5,326 nucleotides of DNA from Caldora sp. SIO3E6 (GTDB lineage Bacteria > Cyanobacteriota > Cyanobacteriia > Cyanobacteriales > Coleofasciculaceae), in contig JAAHHL010000575.1 in NCBI GenBank assembly GCA_010672185.1, forward strand, positions 1-5,326. The letters are read 5' to 3'. Both the position numbers and the translations under genes were made by a program. Shown piece after piece: positions 1 through 4,985 of this stretch; position 1 is the stretch's first letter, and each line of letters opens with the position of its first letter. Below the pieces are notes generated by a model. It was given only the letters and a program-made list of their open reading frames with translations, made no database searches and had not been told where the DNA came from.

Positions 1-1
1 C

Positions 2-826
2 CTATTGCTGGTAAGAACACCAATCACTCCAACTTCCCGCATAGAGTTTGCCGGTGTGAATCCCTGCTAGTTTTAAGGACAAGAGATTGACACAGGCTGT
101 GACACCAGAGCCACAATAGACGATTAATTCTGTCTGCCGTTGGATATCTGCCCACCGCTGTTGTTGCTCCTCAAGAGGGAGTAGATAGCTTTGAGCATCA
201 GTAACATCTTGCCAAGGATAATTGACTGCCCCCGGAATATGACCGGCAATGGGGTCTATCGGCTCTCTTTTCCCCAAATAGCGGTCCGCTTCTCGTGAAT
301 CAATTAGCGCCACATTGGATAAGTCTTTGCGAACTTTCACGGCATCAATATCTACTACCCATTCCTGTCGCAGCTTAGGCACAAAAGTTCCTGGATTGGA
401 GGTAGGTAAGGCATCCGTCACCGGATACCCTGCGGCTTGCCATGCTCCCCAACCACCATCCAGCAGAGCGACTTGATCATGACCCAAATACCGTAGCAAC
501 CACCACAGACGGGCTCCAAAAGCTAAGCGAGAGTTATCGTAGGCAACAACTAGGGTTTCCTGGAAGTTAACCCCCATTGCGGCTAATTTGTTGGCGAGCT
601 CTTGGGGCTCCGGCAAAGGATGACGCCCTCCATGCTGTTGAGGAGGATCGGAAAGATCTTGATTCAAGTCGAGATAATGGGCACCGGGAATATGACTAGC
701 TTGATACTGCTGCTTGCCCAACTCTGGATCAACGAGGGCAAAACGACAATCGATAACCACTAGTTGGGGGTTATCCAGGTTTTCTCTTAGGTACTGGGTA
801 GAAACAACAAAAGGACTGTCTATCAT
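2..826 (-). CDS. sseA: Two-domain sulfurtransferase, SseA / 3-mercaptopyruvate sulfurtransferase type
   Basis: The 274-residue product has two rhodanese domains, the usual size for thiosulfate/3-mercaptopyruvate sulfurtransferases. The N-terminal domain (about residues 5-135) has a SHIPGAH motif at 44-50, and its active-site region reads YDNSR (96-100), with no cysteine, as is normal for the inactive domain. The C-terminal domain (about 155-274) has GHIPGAVNYPW (195-205) and the active loop CGSGVTA, with Cys238 as the presumed persulfide-forming residue. E. coli SseA carries the same CGSGVTA loop, whereas classical rhodaneses usually have CRKGVT, so a mercaptopyruvate donor is favoured; substrate is inferred, not shown. 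Such enzymes move sulfane sulfur to a thiol or cyanide acceptor in the cytoplasm. No signal peptide is visible. The ATG at 826 lies a few residues before the first domain and lacks a Shine-Dalgarno. The gene is complete; its stop is at 2-4. The next minus-strand gene upstream is 195 bp away, so it is probably transcribed alone. Confidence 0.93.
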   Translation of the reverse strand: MIDSPFVVSTQYLRENLDNPQLVVIDCRFALVDPELGKQQYQASHIPGAHYLDLNQDLSDPPQQHGGRHPLPEPQELANKLAAMGVNFQETLVVAYDNSRLAFGARLWWLLRYLGHDQVALLDGGWGAWQAAGYPVTDALPTSNPGTFVPKLRQEWVVDIDAVKVRKDLSNVALIDSREADRYLGKREPIDPIAGHIPGAVNYPWQDVTDAQSYLLPLEEQQQRWADIQRQTELIVYCGSGVTACVNLLSLKLAGIHTGKLYAGSWSDWCSYQQ

Positions 827-916
827 GCAAAATTATCAATAGCAGGAGGTTCTAGCAGATTTTTAATAGGATCTTAACTTTAGCATTATTTGTATAGCTT
901 AAAGCTTTATTAGTGT

Positions 917-924
917 GCGATCGC
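917..924. other. HIP1 octamer GCGATCGC
   Basis: A perfect GCGATCGC palindrome lies in the 195-bp spacer upstream of the sulfurtransferase gene. HIP1 is strongly over-represented in many cyanobacterial genomes, so it supports the taxonomic reading. It says nothing specific about regulation here. Confidence 0.8.
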
Positions 925-959
925 TTGAAGCACTGTCCTGAGAGGCTCCCAGCTTTTTA

Positions 960-983
960 CTCCGATAACTTCTCTTAACGGAG
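960..983. repeat. Short inverted repeat in the 827-1021 spacer
   Basis: CTCCGATAA (960-968) and TTAACGGAG (975-983) pair over 8 of 9 positions around a 6-nt loop. No T-run follows on either strand in the correct place for an intrinsic terminator; TTTTT precedes it on the plus strand. It sits between the end of the membrane protein gene and the sulfurtransferase gene and may be an RNA hairpin at the 3' end of the former, or chance. Confidence 0.3.
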
Positions 984-1021
984 CAGTATGGCTCTACACC
1001 CTGCTTACTTTTCCTATACTC

Positions 1022-1675
1022 CTATGTGACCTTATATGATGCCTTGGCTACTATAAAGAAAACTTTACCCAAAACAAAATGTACTATTGCTTCAGTCACA
1101 AGACTGAAAACGGCAATAAACATAAGATAAATATTCAATACCGTCTCTCCGGTTAACACAGACACCCATAACAGCAACAGAATAATTGTACTGGAACTGG
1201 TGATAATTAAACTAAAAGCAAAGTCTTCCATCAAAGCTAGTTGATAGGTAATAATTCCAGTTATTAGTTTAAATGTAGTTAACATAATTATAGCAACAAC
1301 ATATATTTTGATGGCACTAACAAGATTACCAATTTTATCTAAATCAGCAGGGGAATCAAAAGCAAATAAAATACCAAAAGCTAAAGCAAATCCAACTAAA
1401 ATCACATGAAGTAATTCAATCAATGCAAGAGCTAAATTAGCATTCTCAAATTGAATGTGCTCTTTTAACATCTTTTGTAAGGTTGAAAAAATATAGGCAG
1501 ACAATCCGTGCCTAATGAGTAAAATTGTGGTAATAATGAAGGTCGTAGTAAACTTATCTAAAAAATAATTTCTGAGAAAAATTAGAGTTACAATAAACAC
1601 GATAGGGAGCAGCAAGCCATTAGCAATAATTGATAACCATCCAGCAAGATGTAGCTGCCTATTAGTCAAAAGCAT
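1022..1675 (-). CDS. Hypothetical multi-pass membrane protein (about six helices)
   Basis: I do not recognise this family. From the ATG at 1675 the product is 217 residues, mostly hydrophobic, with likely membrane segments near residues 12-34, 43-66, 82-106, 118-147, 152-175 and 178-203. Charged residues concentrate in short connecting stretches such as KMLKEHIQFEN (68-78). There is no signal peptide cleavage motif, soluble domain or catalytic signature. The frame stays open upstream to a TTG at 1861, which would add 62 residues, but about half of that is translated octamer repeat (LLCSSAP-like units). The ATG at 1675 is the first ATG in the frame and has AAGG eight bases before it, so I chose it. 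The gene is much more AT-rich than its neighbour: 13 of 60 bases are G/C at 1261-1320, against 36 of 60 at 421-480 in the sulfurtransferase gene. That fits a hydrophobic protein, or horizontal gain. It sits alone between unrelated minus-strand genes. Confidence 0.7.
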   Translation of the reverse strand: MLLTNRQLHLAGWLSIIANGLLLPIVFIVTLIFLRNYFLDKFTTTFIITTILLIRHGLSAYIFSTLQKMLKEHIQFENANLALALIELLHVILVGFALAFGILFAFDSPADLDKIGNLVSAIKIYVVAIIMLTTFKLITGIITYQLALMEDFAFSLIITSSSTIILLLLWVSVLTGETVLNIYLMFIAVFSLVTEAIVHFVLGKVFFIVAKASYKVT

Positions 1676-1700
1676 AAAACAGACCTTAGTGGTTGACAAG

Positions 1701-1772
1701 GGAGCGGAGGAGCGGAGGAGCAGAGGAGCAGAGGAGCAGAGGAGCGGAGGAGCGGAGGAGCAGAGGAGCGGA
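1701..1772. repeat. Tandem octamer array, 9 units of GGAGCRGA
   Basis: Nine perfect-length 8-bp units run without a gap. With A = GGAGCGGA and B = GGAGCAGA, the order is A A B B B A A B A. The array then degrades into GGAAGAAG. All purines except one C per unit lie on the plus strand. This is a short tandemly repeated repetitive (STRR) type sequence known from filamentous cyanobacteria. It lies 26 bp upstream of the chosen start of the membrane protein gene, within its leader, and has no stop codons in the minus-strand frame of that gene. Confidence 0.95.
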
Positions 1773-1811
1773 GGAAGAAGAATACAATTTTCCTTAACCC
1801 TTGGAGTATTT

Positions 1812-1851
1812 CCATATATAGTTTTTTTTAGAACCACTACGCTATATATGG
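1812..1851. repeat. Perfect 10-bp inverted repeat, 20-nt spacer
   Basis: CCATATATAG (1812-1821) and CTATATATGG (1842-1851) are perfect inverted copies separated by 20 nt that include a run of eight T. The element lies between the end of glcE and the octamer array, upstream of the membrane protein gene. It could be a palindromic protein-binding site, a weak AT-rich hairpin or the ends of a small relic element. No U-tract follows either arm, so an intrinsic terminator is not supported. Confidence 0.5.
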
Positions 1852-1942
1852 GAGTTGACAAAATGCACGACCTTTTAACTTGTCACCATTGCCTAACACC
1901 TATTTCAACCCGAAAATTATGACAAATTGCAGCAAACCCTAA

Positions 1943-3292
1943 TTATACAAACCGATGAGGACTCAAAAGGTTTTTCGGATCAAATTGCTGTTTAATTTGA
2001 TGCATAAGATTTAAACCATTGCCATGGTAACCCCAGACATCCAACTGTTGTTTAACAGCAGTTGGCGCTTCTAGGATTGTGAGAAAGCCTTGGTTAGCTT
2101 GGCAATGGTTGCGCATTTCTACAATTGTCTGAGGTGTTACCACTGCTGAGTCAAGTCGCAAATGTCCTAATCCACTCCCAGCATAAATCAATCCTAATCC
2201 TGTGGAGTCAGTTAGTTGATCTAGCTTAACTAAAGTGTCAGCCGCCGCAGTCGGTAATACTCCTATTTTGCAAGTAATTGCTGTTGCTGAGAGGGGTTCC
2301 CAGATTTGTTTTGGCAGTGATTGCCAGAGATTTAACTCCTCAGTATCAGTATAGAGATTACCAGTTAAACCTAACTGCTGCCCAACGGCTAAGATTCTTG
2401 ATGACTGTTCCTTAACCGCCTCGGTTACACTCTGAAAACGTACCATTAAACCCATACCCTTACCTATATCCAGAGCCTTAACTAATCCAGTGGAAAGGAT
2501 ATCAACTGCTGTCGGGGTAAGAGCAGAAGCTAGTAAAGTTTTAGAGGTAGCAGCTACTGCACTTGCTTCACCAGTCAACACCACAGTACTCCCTGCTTCC
2601 AGTAAGGGATAAACTCGAAACGTCACTTCCGTGAGAATTCCCAAGCTGCCATAGGAGCCAGTAAACAGTTTCATCAAGTCATAACCGGCAACATTTTTGA
2701 TTACCCTTCCCCCAGCTTTGGCAATTTTCCCATCGCTGCGGACAAAGGAAATACCCAAAAGGAGATCCCTAACTCCACCATACCTCTGACGCCAAGATCC
2801 ACTGTCGGCAGTAGCGACGATACCACCTAGGGTAGCTTCCTCCGGATAAGCTGGTTCGAGGGGTAGAAATTGACCAGTTTGGCAGAGAAGCTCTTGTAAG
2901 TCGGAAAATTTGACTCCGGCTTCAGCAGTCACTGTCAAATCACCAACCGCATGATCAATAATACGGTTTAAGCGTTCGGTACTAATAATTAGCTCTATTT
3001 CCTTACCAACACCACCCCAACCTAATTTACTACCTCCACCACAGGGAATGACTCTCCAACCATTGTGGTCGCATTGATTCATAACTTGGGAAAGTTCCGT
3101 TACTGTATTGGGATAAGCTATAATAGGGTTAAAGTTATCTAAAGCGCTGGCTTTGGCAACTTGCTCTTGCCAGTTTGGCTGCAAATTTTCCCAATCACAG
3201 ATGCCAGATGTACTCACAATTGGCTCCAAGGTTTGGGTGACCGATAAGTCTCTATTTATTGATTTATTGGAAAATTCTGGATGGTCAGGCAT
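1943..3292 (-). CDS. glcE: Glycolate dehydrogenase FAD-binding subunit GlcE-like
   Basis: The 449-residue product belongs to the vanillyl-alcohol-oxidase/FAD_binding_4 flavoprotein family. The FAD domain covers about 55-230: PCGGGSKLGWGGVG (83-96) is the pyrophosphate-binding segment, followed by EPAYPEEATLGGIVAT (146-161), GVRDLLLG (173-180) and a RVIKNVAGYDLMKLFTGSYG run (196-215), all characteristic of GlcE/GlcD. The C-terminus ends in FDPKNLLSPHRFV, the conserved closing motif of the family. In E. coli, GlcD, GlcE and GlcF form the complex that oxidises glycolate to glyoxylate; in cyanobacteria this salvages photorespiratory glycolate. No glcD or glcF is present here, so partners must be encoded elsewhere. 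E. coli GlcE is about 350 residues, and part of the extra length is a variable N-terminal leader of about 35-50 residues. The ATG at 3292 has no clear Shine-Dalgarno, so a start a few codons inside is possible. GlcE rather than GlcD is inferred from size and sequence style. Confidence 0.88.
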   Translation of the reverse strand: MPDHPEFSNKSINRDLSVTQTLEPIVSTSGICDWENLQPNWQEQVAKASALDNFNPIIAYPNTVTELSQVMNQCDHNGWRVIPCGGGSKLGWGGVGKEIELIISTERLNRIIDHAVGDLTVTAEAGVKFSDLQELLCQTGQFLPLEPAYPEEATLGGIVATADSGSWRQRYGGVRDLLLGISFVRSDGKIAKAGGRVIKNVAGYDLMKLFTGSYGSLGILTEVTFRVYPLLEAGSTVVLTGEASAVAATSKTLLASALTPTAVDILSTGLVKALDIGKGMGLMVRFQSVTEAVKEQSSRILAVGQQLGLTGNLYTDTEELNLWQSLPKQIWEPLSATAITCKIGVLPTAAADTLVKLDQLTDSTGLGLIYAGSGLGHLRLDSAVVTPQTIVEMRNHCQANQGFLTILEAPTAVKQQLDVWGYHGNGLNLMHQIKQQFDPKNLLSPHRFV

Positions 3293-3309
3293 AAACGAGA
3301 GGATGTTTT

Positions 3310-3337
3310 TTTATGTGGAAGTTCCTAATTATTTCAA
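3310..3337 (-). promoter_or_regulatory. Weak candidate promoter for glcE
   Basis: On the minus strand, TTGAAA (3332-3337; 5 of 6 to the -35 consensus) is followed after 16 bp by CATAAA (3310-3315; 4 of 6 to the -10 consensus). It is 18 bp upstream of the glcE ATG, which would give a very short leader. This is a pattern match only. Confidence 0.22.
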
Positions 3338-3476
3338 TAAGGGAGTCCCCTCAAGACTAAAATGAGCTATCTATCCCATCTTGTCCAGTTCCCAGGAGAT
3401 AGCAGTCATTATAGATTGTCTACTTAACCGAAACTTTATATTTAAATTATCTCTATTAGGATACCATTATGTGCTT

Positions 3477-3482
3477 TATAAT
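3477..3482 (+). promoter_or_regulatory. Candidate -10 box for the response regulator
   Basis: A perfect TATAAT lies 107 bp before the response regulator ATG in an AT-rich divergent spacer. No good -35 element is found 15-18 bp upstream, so it would have to be an activator-dependent (type 2) promoter. A second candidate, TATAAC at 3567-3572, is nearer the gene but also lacks a -35. The rest of the 3293-3589 spacer shows no gene. Confidence 0.28.
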
Positions 3483-3589
3483 ATCATTATTGAAATTTTT
3501 ATGTTAATGATTCACTCGCACGATAGAGGGAGTTAATGTTTATAGCCTATTAAACTGTGAAGACTATATAACGCTATCTTATTTTTCAT

Positions 3590-4024
3590 ATGTTGTTTGG
3601 TCAGCGTCCTCTGATACGTGTCCTTGTTGTCGATGACCACGAATTGACTCGTTTCAGCCTCAAGCTAGCTCTCGACTGCCATCAGCAAATTACGCTGGTT
3701 GGCTTAGCCAGTAATGGTCAAGAAGCAATAGAGATGGCTGAACACCATCGTCCTGATGTGATCATTCTGGACTTACAGATGCCAGTAATGGATGGAATAA
3801 CTGCTTCCACCCACATCAAAGCTATTGAACCCAAAACCCAGATCATTGCCTATTCTTCCATAGATGACTGTCAAATTGATGTAATGAACCAAACAGCAAG
3901 GGTTGATGCCTTCTGTAAAAAAGATACCCCTACCCAAGATTTAATTAAGTTGGTTGAGCAATTGGGTGAACCAAAGCATGACTGCTGGGAGGGAGCAGAG
4001 CCGAAGGTTTACTCCACACTCTAG
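3590..4024 (+). CDS. Single-domain response regulator (NarL/FixJ-type receiver)
   Basis: The 144-residue product is essentially one REC domain. The acidic pair is Asp15-Asp16 (VLVVDDHE), the phosphoacceptor is Asp61 in ILDLQMPVMDG, the switch Ser is Ser89 or Ser90 (AYSS) and the conserved Lys is Lys111 (CKKD). All residues needed for phosphorylation are present. The domain most resembles NarL/FixJ receivers (VDDHELTRFSL, QMPVMDGI), but those proteins are usually about 210 residues with a C-terminal LuxR-type helix-turn-helix. Here only an unremarkable tail of about 20 residues follows, and the 70 bp after the stop encode no displaced HTH, so this looks like a genuine stand-alone receiver that acts by protein contact or in a phosphorelay. 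No histidine kinase is adjacent. The ATG at 3590 is six to eight residues before the first beta strand, as expected; no Shine-Dalgarno is seen. It is divergent from glcE and convergent with the ccmK pair. Confidence 0.9.
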   Translation: MLFGQRPLIRVLVVDDHELTRFSLKLALDCHQQITLVGLASNGQEAIEMAEHHRPDVIILDLQMPVMDGITASTHIKAIEPKTQIIAYSSIDDCQIDVMNQTARVDAFCKKDTPTQDLIKLVEQLGEPKHDCWEGAEPKVYSTL

Positions 4025-4032
4025 GAAATTAT

Positions 4033-4051
4033 GGCTTTGTCGCCAAAGACC
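4033..4051. terminator. Weak hairpin between convergent genes
   Basis: GGCTTTG (4033-4039), a TCGC loop, then CAAAGACC (4044-4051) form a 7-bp stem with one bulged base in the 70-bp gap between the response regulator and the 61-residue gene. On the minus strand it is followed by ATAATTT, a poor U-tract; on the plus strand no T-run follows. A weak terminator for the ccmK operon is possible. Confidence 0.25.
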
Positions 4052-4094
4052 AATCTTAACCAGATTTCAGATAAACTGCACAACCGTTCAACTA

Positions 4095-4280
4095 TTAACT
4101 CCCTTGTGTTGATTCCGGAAAAGTCTCCTGAAATTCAGCTATTAACTCGTCTAGTTCTTCCACCGCCTGATTGACATCAATTCGGAGAGTTCCCAGATCC
4201 GGTTTTTCCAAGAGCATGACCAAAAATTCCCGTTTACTCTCAATTAGGGTAATTCTTTCTTTGACTGTTTGTAGATCCAT
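4095..4280 (-). CDS. Small helical acidic protein downstream of ccmK
   Basis: I do not recognise this 61-residue protein. It looks like a helical hairpin: a first amphipathic helix at about residues 2-25, a turn at KPDLG (26-30), and a second helix at about 34-52 that is rich in Glu/Asp and hydrophobics (AVEELDELIAEF). It ends in a short polar tail. There is no signal peptide, membrane segment or metal motif. It is likely a real gene: AAAGGAG (4288-4294, minus strand) sits seven bases before the ATG, a near-ideal Shine-Dalgarno. It starts 101 bp after the ccmK stop on the same strand with no convincing terminator between, so the two probably share a transcript. That suggests, without proof, a role near the carboxysome shell such as an adaptor or assembly factor. 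A coiled-coil oligomer is also possible. Confidence 0.75.
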   Translation of the reverse strand: MDLQTVKERITLIESKREFLVMLLEKPDLGTLRIDVNQAVEELDELIAEFQETFPESTQGS

Positions 4281-4287
4281 TACTTAT

Positions 4288-4294
4288 CTCCTTT
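4288..4294 (-). promoter_or_regulatory. Strong Shine-Dalgarno of the 61-residue gene
   Basis: AAAGGAG on the minus strand, seven bases before the ATG at 4280. It fixes the start of this small gene and is the main argument that it is translated, since most genes in this window have weak or no Shine-Dalgarno. Confidence 0.75.
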
Positions 4295-4381
4295 AGCTAA
4301 CTTGGTACTAGAACTAGGATTAGGAAGTTGCTGCTTGATGGTTGGCAGCTACTTATATATCCGTTGATAACCCCAGAATTG

Positions 4382-4693
4382 TTACAAAGTTCGGAACTGC
4401 TCAACCTTGTTAGTGTAATCTATGGGAAGAACCGCTACCACATTTTCGTTAGGATTGGGAATAATGTAAGAATCTGTTATCTGTCCTCCATAGGTTTTCT
4501 CCGCCGCTTCAAGTCCTGCTTTTACAGCAACATTCACCTCAGATATCTTTCCCCGAACGGTGACCATAAAGCGACCGCTTTCGTTTCTGCTATAGTCAAC
4601 CAGTGTAACTGCCCCAGCTTTGACCATAGCGTCTGCTGCTGCGAGTACACTAGGAAAGCCTAAGGTCTCAATTACTCCCACTGCTGCTGGCAT
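4382..4693 (-). CDS. ccmK: Carboxysome shell hexamer protein CcmK paralogue (CcmK3-like)
   Basis: The 103-residue product is a single BMC domain (about residues 3-95), the standard CcmK length. It opens with AVGVIETLGFPSVLAAADAM (4-23), has the conserved VRG at 46-48 and SEVNVAVKAGLEAA (51-64), and closes with VVAVLPIDYTNKVEQFRTL. CcmK proteins form hexamers that tile the beta-carboxysome facets, with a central pore for bicarbonate and sugar phosphates. The pore segment reads RNESGR (36-41) where CcmK1/2 have KIGSGR. The edge segment reads IIPNPNEN (77-84), lacking the arginine of the usual RPHEN/PRPHEN form. Opening and edge resemble CcmK3, from memory of family sequences; CcmK5 or CcmK6 classes cannot be excluded. 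It is a satellite copy: no ccmL, ccmM, ccmN, ccmO or second ccmK is here. CAGGAG, ending seven bases before the ATG, is a good Shine-Dalgarno. It is followed on the same strand by the 61-residue gene. Confidence 0.93.
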   Translation of the reverse strand: MPAAVGVIETLGFPSVLAAADAMVKAGAVTLVDYSRNESGRFMVTVRGKISEVNVAVKAGLEAAEKTYGGQITDSYIIPNPNENVVAVLPIDYTNKVEQFRTL

Positions 4694-4735
4694 AGTTATA
4701 CTCCTGAGTCAAAAGGACATCTGCAATTAATTGTA

Positions 4736-4890
4736 ATATCAAGTTCGGTAGAATACTTACACTTCGGTTGCAACAAGGCAGAACCCACCCCTAACCCCTC
4801 CAAGGAGGGGAACCGGAGGCAGAGGGCAGAAGGTAAGAAAGAAGGTTGCAAGGGAGAAGGGAATTATAAGTGATTATCCGAACTTGAGAT
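4736..4890. mobile_element. Possible MITE-like element with imperfect terminal inverted repeats
   Basis: ATATCAAGTTCGG (4736-4748) is matched in inverted orientation by CCGAACTTGAGAT (4878-4890) at 12 of 13 positions. Further in, both ends have a 6-nt gap and then ACTTA (4755-4759) or its complement TAAGT (4867-4871), so the similarity extends beyond the tips. The 155-bp segment has no coding frame and holds the left 41-bp C/G-rich repeat plus a few degenerate heptamers. I see no clear target-site duplication, so mobility is inferred. It begins 43 bp upstream of the ccmK ATG and so occupies or borders its promoter region. Confidence 0.4.
4782..4822 (+). repeat. Left copy of a 41-bp C/G-rich dispersed repeat
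   Basis: The copy starts AACCCACCCCTAACCCCTCC, contains the 7-bp hairpin CCCCTCC-AA-GGAGGGG (4795-4810), and ends in AACCGGAGGCAG. It matches 5168-5208 in inverted orientation at 38 of 41 positions. It is followed by degenerate heptamers (GAGGGCA, GAAGGTA) of the family seen at 5211-5322 on the other strand. Confidence 0.85.
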
Positions 4891-4914
4891 ACAGAGTCTT
4901 TAGCGCTGATTGTA

Positions 4915-4922
4915 GCGATCGC
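4915..4922. other. HIP1 octamer GCGATCGC
   Basis: Second perfect GCGATCGC in the window, in the intergenic region between the MITE-like segment and the frame starting at 4997. It supports a cyanobacterial origin. Confidence 0.8.
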
Positions 4923-4936
4923 GCTCTGGGAAACTC

Positions 4937-4942
4937 TATACT
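4937..4942 (+). promoter_or_regulatory. Candidate -10 box upstream of the 4997 frame
   Basis: TATACT (5 of 6 to the -10 consensus) lies 54 bp before the ATG at 4997. No good -35 is seen at normal spacing; TTGTAG at 4910-4915 is 21 bp away, too far. It is the best promoter-like match on the plus strand in 4694-4996, a stretch that otherwise holds only repeats. Confidence 0.25.
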
Positions 4943-4985
4943 TTAATGTGTACTAAATAAATCAGCTCTTAATTAAAGCCTTTCT

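Noticed and set aside
900..909. TAAAGCTTTA palindrome upstream of the sulfurtransferase gene
   Set aside because: A 10-bp AT-rich palindrome around a HindIII-type site is common by chance, and nothing around it suggests an operator.
1693..1698. TTGACA, a perfect -35 hexamer (another at 1855-1860)
   Set aside because: Both are on the plus strand with no -10 at the right spacing and no plus-strand gene downstream before 3590.
1689..1922. Plus-strand frame of 77 codons with an EEQRSGGA-like repeat
   Set aside because: About half is translated octamer repeat, it overlaps the leader of the minus-strand membrane gene and has no Shine-Dalgarno; a shadow of repeat DNA. Its last 19 codons (from an ATG at 1863) contain a CHHC motif but are too short and unsupported to call a zinc peptide.
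3153..3365. Plus-strand frame of 70 codons
   Set aside because: Mostly antisense to the start of glcE, with no recognisable domain or ribosome site.
3366..3403. Inverted repeat GCTATCT / AGATAGC with a 24-nt loop
   Set aside because: Short stem, long loop, no T-run and no tRNA-like fold; expected by chance in a 300-bp AT-rich spacer.
4025..4094. Possible frameshifted output domain after the response regulator
   Set aside because: The 70-bp gap has no helix-turn-helix-like coding in any frame, so the receiver is not simply broken by a frameshift.
4328..4663. Plus-strand frame of 111 codons
   Set aside because: Lies antisense across ccmK, whose coding sequence is unmistakable; Cys-rich low-quality product with no Shine-Dalgarno.
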